Assembly (NCBI RefSeq): GCF_001673315.1
Contig: NZ_LZLQ01000071.1
Span: forward strand, 1 to 64,000
From: Mycobacterium asiaticum
Lineage (GTDB): Bacteria > Actinomycetota > Actinomycetes > Mycobacteriales > Mycobacteriaceae
DNA length: 64,000 bases
Direction of reading: 5' to 3'
The notes beneath the pieces are model-generated. The model ran no database searches and was not told where the DNA came from. It saw only the letters and a program-made list of their open reading frames with translations. Shown here one piece after another: positions 60,235-64,000 of the stretch (the first letter of the stretch is position 1; each line of letters opens with the position of its first letter). Position numbers and translations under genes: made by a program.

Positions 60235-61737
60235 TCAACCGGGCTTCCCTATAGCCATCGGTTCCATGTACTGGTGCAGCCCGCCGATGCCGCCACCCTC
60301 CCGGCCCAGGCCGCTCAGTTTGAAGCCACCGAACGGCGCAGCGCCGGGACCGACGCCGTTGACCGCGATCTGCCCGGTGCGGATGCGCCGCGCCACGCCG
60401 ACAGCCCGGTCCACGTCACCGCCGTACACCGCGCCGGACAATCCGTAACGCGAATTGTTGGCGACGGCCACCGCGTCGTCGTCGTCCCGGTAGCGGATCA
60501 CGCTCAACACCGGTCCGAAAACTTCCTCTTGGGCGATAACGGAATCGGGCTGCACCCCGGTGAGGATCGTCGGCTCGAAGTAGTAGCCGACATCCAGGTC
60601 GGCCGGGCGGGCGCCACCGGTGACCAGTTCAGCGCCTTCGTCGAGCGCCGTGGCGACGTGCGTCTCGACCCGGCCCCGCTGGGCCTCGCTGATCAACGGG
60701 CCCATCTGCACATCGGGATCGGTCGGGTCGCCCACCTTCACCGCGCGAGCCAGCGCGGCGAGCCGGTCGACGACGTCGTCGTGCAGCGAATCGGGCAGCA
60801 ACAGCCGGCTGTGCAGGATGCAGGCCTGGCCGGCGTGCAGCGAGCAACAGTCGAACAGCATCTGTTGCAGCGTCTCATCGCTGAGTTGCGCGTCATCGAG
60901 GACGATGCACGCCGACTTCCCGCCCAATTCCAGCAGCAACCGCTTGAGTGTGTCGCCCGCGGCGGACATGACCTGCCGCCCGACCACGGTGCTGCCGGTG
61001 AAGCTGACCATGTCGACCCGGGGATCGGTGGTCAGCAACCTTGCTGCGTCGACTCCGGACGGGGTGACGACATTGACGACGCCCGGCGGGAGATCGGTGT
61101 GCTCGTCGATCAGGCGTGCCAGCGCCAGACCGGCGAGCGGGGTGAGTGGTGACGGCTTGAGAACGACGGTATTGCCAGCCGCCAGTGCGTGATTGAGCTT
61201 CATGACGTTCAGGCAGTGCGGGAAGTTCCACGGCGTGAGGACGGAAACGACGCCCAGTGGAGCGTGTCGCAGCACGGTGGTGCCGGCCCCGATGCCGGTG
61301 ACTTCCTCATCGGCCAGTTGGGTAGCGAGTTGAGCCGCGTGCATGGACATGAATGCGGCGCCGTCGACCTGCATCACTCGTTCGTTGGCGATGCAACCCC
61401 ACTCCAGTTGGGACAGCGCGAAGAAATCGTCGGCGTGTTTGAGTAGCGCGTCCCCCAGTTGGCTCAGGCAGGCGGCGCGGTCCTGCGCGGGCATATCCGC
61501 CCACGGCCCGTCGTCGAAGGCGCGGCGCGCAGCACCGATCGCCTCGGCGACCTGACTGATGCTCGCGTCCGGCGCGGTGCCGATGACCTGTTCGGTGGCC
61601 GGTGAAATGTCTTCGTAGCGACCGTTTTCCGGCTCGACCCACCTCCCGTCGATGTAGAGCGGGTAGGTGTCGATCAGTCCCGGCAGTTGCGTAGCTTGTG
61701 GCGCGGTCATCTGCTTAATCACTCCGATATCGGTCAT
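60235..61737 (-). CDS. Aldehyde dehydrogenase
   Basis: Up to 500 residues from ATG 61737; an ATG at 61710 would give 491. Family residues are all present: LTPWNFPHCLNVMKLNHALAAGN (N171), KPSPLTP, FTGSTVVGRQVM, LELGGKSA (catalytic base E270) and HAGQACILHS (nucleophile C306), EEVFGPVLSVI near the C-terminus. It oxidises an aldehyde to the acid with NAD(P). It is transcribed away from a sterol-type beta-oxidation cassette and may process an aldehyde released there; this is inference from neighbourhood. Confidence 0.95.
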   Translation of the reverse strand: MTDIGVIKQMTAPQATQLPGLIDTYPLYIDGRWVEPENGRYEDISPATEQVIGTAPDASISQVAEAIGAARRAFDDGPWADMPAQDRAACLSQLGDALLKHADDFFALSQLEWGCIANERVMQVDGAAFMSMHAAQLATQLADEEVTGIGAGTTVLRHAPLGVVSVLTPWNFPHCLNVMKLNHALAAGNTVVLKPSPLTPLAGLALARLIDEHTDLPPGVVNVVTPSGVDAARLLTTDPRVDMVSFTGSTVVGRQVMSAAGDTLKRLLLELGGKSACIVLDDAQLSDETLQQMLFDCCSLHAGQACILHSRLLLPDSLHDDVVDRLAALARAVKVGDPTDPDVQMGPLISEAQRGRVETHVATALDEGAELVTGGARPADLDVGYYFEPTILTGVQPDSVIAQEEVFGPVLSVIRYRDDDDAVAVANNSRYGLSGAVYGGDVDRAVGVARRIRTGQIAVNGVGPGAAPFGGFKLSGLGREGGGIGGLHQYMEPMAIGKPG

Positions 61738-61747
61738 CTTTTACCTT

Positions 61748-61757
61748 GGTGTACACC
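61748..61757. promoter_or_regulatory. Short palindrome GGTGTACACC upstream of the aldehyde dehydrogenase
   Basis: A perfect 10-bp palindrome 10 bp before ATG 61737, next to the AAGG ribosome site. Too short to be strong evidence alone, but well placed for a repressor. Confidence 0.3.
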
Positions 61758-61823
61758 CGCGAGACCGCTGCGTCAATCGTTGACCAGCTGAAAAGCGCGC
61801 AAAACTGCGGTGCTGCACATGTA

Positions 61824-61853
61824 TTGACACAGGCAACCGGCTCAGAGTAGACA
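61824..61853 (+). promoter_or_regulatory. Candidate promoter of the sterol-type cassette
   Basis: TTGACA at 61824-61829 and TAGACA at 61848-61853 with an 18-nt spacer, directed towards the fadE remnant and the MaoC-DUF35-MaoC-thiolase genes. Confidence 0.4.
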
Positions 61854-61879
61854 CGATTCGCAGGACATTCTGCGGCAAT

Positions 61880-62122
61880 GTGTCGGATCGGAGGATCGCT
61901 CGCCGTGCGCACCCCGAGGAACAAAAACAGAAGTTCCTGCCGGCAATCCTGGACGGCACCGCGACCCTCCACTGTGCGGCGCGCTGGAAACGGCGTACCG
62001 CCAGGCCGTCATCAACACAGTCGGCGGCGGCGCCAACGAAATTCAGCGCGACATCAGTTGCCATGGCCGGCTTGGGCGTGCCAGGTGCACCACGTGACCT
62101 GCGAGCCACGACGAAACGGTAA
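61880..62122 (+). pseudogene. Acyl-CoA dehydrogenase (fadE) remnant with internal deletion and frameshift
   Basis: Two parts of an acyl-CoA dehydrogenase are recognisable. HPEEQKQKFLPAILDGTAT (61907-61965) matches the conserved segment before the flavin-binding loop. After a jump over about 200 codons, ALETAYRQAVINTVGGGANE and QRDI (61981-62055) match the C-terminal active-site helix, but in another frame. One more base shifts it back, and VAMAGLGVPGAPRD runs to a stop at 62122. The gene was therefore the first of the operon and is dead: the catalytic base and most of the flavin site are gone. Confidence 0.75.
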
Positions 62123-62136
62123 GGAAGGCAGGGCAG

Positions 62137-62679
62137 ATGACAGAGGCTGAGCTGCAGAACAAGGTGCAGGCACTCGTCGGTCAGCCGACCGGTGGGACCG
62201 GGAAGCCCTCAGTGGCACCCGACCCGGTCAACCAGCCGATGATCCGGCACTGGGCCTACGCACTGGCCGACTTCAATCCGGTGTACATCGATCCCGACTA
62301 CGCTGCGACGTCGAGGTTCGGCGGCGTCGTCTCACCGCCGGTCATGCTGCAGACCTGGACGATGCCGTCCCCCAAACTCGAAGGAATCGGCGAGCGAGGC
62401 GGCGCGCCAATGGAGATCAAGTCGAATCCGACCGCGTTCCTCGACGAGGCCGGCTACACCAGTACGGTGGCCACCAACTCGGAATTCGAGATCGAACGGT
62501 ATCCACGACTGGGCGACGTCATCAGCGCGACGACGGTCTACGAGTCGGTATCCGAGGAAAAGAACACCGCTTTGGGCACCGGCTTCTTCCTGACCTGGCT
62601 GACCACTTACACCGATCAGCATGGCGAAGTGCTGGGCCGCCAACGTTTCCGGGTGCTGCGATTCAGGCCGGCGAACTGA
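62137..62679 (+). CDS. MaoC/hot-dog hydratase subunit, ChsH2 N-domain type
   Basis: 180 residues from ATG 62137, AAGGAAGG region upstream. DPVNQPMIRHWAYALADFNPVYIDPDYAATSRFGGVVSPPVMLQTW (cited in pieces: PVNQPMIRHWAYALADFNPV, then YAATSRFGGVVSPPVMLQTW) resembles the N-terminal half of ChsH2 (Rv3542c), which hydrates the steroid C17 side-chain enoyl-CoA with ChsH1. In ChsH2 a DUF35 domain is fused to its C-terminus; here DUF35 is the separate next gene, starting within the stop (TGATG). The catalytic Asp/His pair of MaoC is not complete in this subunit, as expected for the non-catalytic partner. Confidence 0.8.
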   Translation: MTEAELQNKVQALVGQPTGGTGKPSVAPDPVNQPMIRHWAYALADFNPVYIDPDYAATSRFGGVVSPPVMLQTWTMPSPKLEGIGERGGAPMEIKSNPTAFLDEAGYTSTVATNSEFEIERYPRLGDVISATTVYESVSEEKNTALGTGFFLTWLTTYTDQHGEVLGRQRFRVLRFRPAN

Positions 62680-63077
62680 TGGCGACCCGCCTGCCGCCAA
62701 CTGTCAGCGCGGACACCGAGTTCTTCTGGAATGGCCTGCGCGATAACAAGCTTCTGATTCAGCGCTGTGAGGGCTGCGGAACGCTACGGCATCCGCCCCG
62801 CCCCATGTGTCCGCATTGCCGATCCCTGGACTGGACGGCCATCGAATCGACTGGCCGGGGAACCGTATACAGCTACGTTATGCCGCACCAGCCTCAGTTC
62901 CCGTTCTTCGACTATCCCTACGTCGTTGCCTTGGTGGAACTCGAGGAGGGTGTCCGGTTGGTGTCCAACCTGACCGACATCGACCCCGCCGAGATCACCG
63001 TCGGGATGCCCGTCCAGGTGTATTTCCGGACGTTCGACGGTGATCTGGTGTTGCACCAGTTCCGGCCGAGCGAATAG
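62679..63077 (+). CDS. DUF35 OB-fold protein with zinc ribbon
   Basis: 132 residues from ATG 62679. QRCEGCGTLRHPPRPMCPHC provides the four-cysteine zinc ribbon, and the rest (GTVYSYVMPHQPQFPFFDYPYVVALVELEEG in outline, MPVQVYFRTFDGDLVLHQFRP) is an OB fold. DUF35 proteins bind acyl-CoA-active thiolases; in the cholesterol system the ChsH2 DUF35 domain docks on Ltp2. The thiolase-type gene at 63873 is the likely partner. Confidence 0.88.
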   Translation: MATRLPPTVSADTEFFWNGLRDNKLLIQRCEGCGTLRHPPRPMCPHCRSLDWTAIESTGRGTVYSYVMPHQPQFPFFDYPYVVALVELEEGVRLVSNLTDIDPAEITVGMPVQVYFRTFDGDLVLHQFRPSE

Positions 63078-63085
63078 GCGGGGTA

Positions 63086-63409
63086 ATGGATTTCACGTCC
63101 ACCGAAGAGCAGGAGACGATCTCCAAGATGGCTCGGGAGTTCTTCGATCGGCGGGCTACCCCCGAGCGGCTCACCGACTCCGAGGCCGGAGATGTCCGCT
63201 ATGACGAGGCGTTGCGGAAGGAATTGGCATCGGTTGACCTCCTCGGCACCGCATCGCCGGAGTCGGTGGGGGGTTCGTGCGTCTCTGGCCACGGGTTCGT
63301 CGAACTCGGAGTCCTGCCGGCAGAAATCGGTTGGGGTGTGGCCAGTCTCGGCTCGGCCACCCAGCAGCTTGCCCACCTCGGCGCGACCTATCCGAAAGGA
63401 CACCCATGA
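63086..63409 (+). pseudogene. Truncated acyl-CoA dehydrogenase (fadE) fragment
   Basis: 107 codons from ATG 63086. MDFTSTEEQETISKMAREFF, YDEALRKELASVDLLG and PESVGGS are the N-terminal helical domain of an acyl-CoA dehydrogenase; then the sequence passes to GVASLGSATQQLAHLGATYP, which resembles the very C-terminal tail of such enzymes. About 250 codons in between are absent without a frame change. The stop overlaps the next gene (ATGA), so the fragment may still be translated, but it has no flavin or substrate site. Confidence 0.7.
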
Positions 63410-63876
63410 CGACCACCGCCGACCGAACCCGCAAAACTCTGCAGTGGCAGGACATTTCAGCAGGTGACGAGGTGACTCCCCTGGAAGTCCCGATCACCAC
63501 CACAATGATCGTCGCGGGCGCGATCGCCTCCCGTGACTTCATGCCGGTACACCACGACCGCGACTACGCCAAAAAGCAGGGTTCACCGAATCTGTTCATG
63601 AACATCCTGACCACCAACGGGTATTGCGTGCGGTTCCTGACCGACTGGGCGGGGCCGGAGGCGATGGTGAAGAACCTCTCGATCCGCCTTGGCGTGCCGA
63701 GCTTCCCGGATGACCCACTGCGCTTCACCGGCACGGTGACCGGCAAGACCGAAGGCGGCCCGTCGGATCTGGCGGGTGAGAACTTCGTCGAAGTGACCTT
63801 CCAGGGCGCCAACAGCCTCGGCAATCACGTCTCGGGCACCGCGGTGTTGAGCCTGCTCGACGAAGCCCGCCCATGA
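63406..63876 (+). CDS. MaoC-family hydratase, ChsH1 type
   Basis: 156 residues from ATG 63406, coupled to the preceding stop; the frame is open upstream but out of family. RDFMPVHHDRDYAKKQGSPN is the hydratase-2 motif with the catalytic His (and Asp), followed by LFMNILTTNGYCVRFLTDWA, close to ChsH1 (Rv3541c). With the protein from 62137 it should form the heteromeric enoyl-CoA hydratase of side-chain beta-oxidation. Overlaps the thiolase start (ATGA). Confidence 0.83.
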   Translation: MTTTADRTRKTLQWQDISAGDEVTPLEVPITTTMIVAGAIASRDFMPVHHDRDYAKKQGSPNLFMNILTTNGYCVRFLTDWAGPEAMVKNLSIRLGVPSFPDDPLRFTGTVTGKTEGGPSDLAGENFVEVTFQGANSLGNHVSGTAVLSLLDEARP

Positions 63877-64000
63877 GCAGCGCACTGCCGGGCGCCGCGG
63901 CGATCGTGGGTATAGGGCAGACCGAATTCTCCAAGGAATCCGGCCGCAGTGAACTGCAATTGGCGTGCGAGGCGGTCAGTGCCGCACTCGACGACGCGGG
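63873..64000 (+). CDS. Thiolase / lipid-transfer protein, Ltp2 type (5' end only)
   Basis: Starts at ATG 63873, overlapping the MaoC stop, and continues past the window. The visible 42 residues (AAIVGIGQTEFSKESGRSEL, then LACEAVSAALDDAG) are the typical N-terminus of SCP-x/Ltp thiolases. Ltp2 is the retro-aldolase that removes the last side-chain fragment in cholesterol degradation and needs the DUF35 partner. Confidence 0.8.
   Translation, partial: MSSALPGAAAIVGIGQTEFSKESGRSELQLACEAVSAALDDA

Overview
This window comes from a slow-growing, non-tuberculous Mycobacterium; I cannot name the species. The evidence is high G+C content, many GTG starts, PE_PGRS and PPE-MPTR genes, mycobacterial lipoproteins, and a gene order that from about 3.6 to 60.2 kb is the reversed order of the M. 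tuberculosis segment around Rv1251c to Rv1191, as I remember it. Comparisons with M. tuberculosis below come from memory and were not searched.

Layout. 1-3.2 kb is accessory: a PE_PGRS gene cut by the window edge, then a ParA-like ATPase with a partner that carries two ribbon-helix-helix motifs, with two perfect palindromes upstream. 3.6-9.8 kb: a RecB-nuclease/helicase fusion, a drug-type MFS exporter and a small membrane protein. 9.9-19.2 kb: kgd (2-oxoglutarate decarboxylase), an SDR, lpqZ with a malic enzyme, mdh and corA. 19.3-24.7 kb: the trehalose importer lpqY-sugABC, with a Suppressor-of-fused family gene as its last member. 24.8-34.7 kb: small membrane proteins, an MgtE_N/CBS protein, a lytic transglycosylase, mrp, tatB, htrA, rseA, sigE and an O-methyltransferase. 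34.7-42.6 kb: a PPE-MPTR gene, then a TetR-ABC efflux-methyltransferase operon and a CocE-type hydrolase. 42.6-51.3 kb: glgC/glgM, a DUF3117 protein, 3-methyladenine glycosylase, a DivIVA-like protein, gpgS, folP2, fadD6 and a LOG-family protein. 51.4-60.2 kb: a STAND-like ATPase, dapE/dapD, an MFS carrier, fadD36 and two alpha/beta hydrolases. 60.2-64 kb leaves the M. tuberculosis order: an aldehyde dehydrogenase faces a sterol side-chain-type cassette (two MaoC proteins, a DUF35 protein, a thiolase/lipid-transfer protein) in which two acyl-CoA dehydrogenase genes are reduced to remnants.

Physiology. The segment joins central carbon metabolism (kgd, mdh, malic enzyme), alpha-glucan and methylglucose-polysaccharide precursors (glgC, glgM, gpgS), trehalose recycling, envelope stress (sigE-rseA-htrA-tatB), multidrug export and the succinylase lysine/DAP branch.

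Most notable signals: a 5 x 54 bp repeat between htrA and tatB that is itself an open frame overlapping both neighbours; a perfect 20+20 bp inverted repeat between the divergent dapE and dapD promoters; two 16-bp operator-like palindromes 20 bp apart at the TetR promoter; a CRP-type palindrome before the transglycosylase; a tandem-RHH ParA partner; and at least a dozen genes whose -10 box sits 6-8 nt before the start codon, which predicts leaderless mRNAs.
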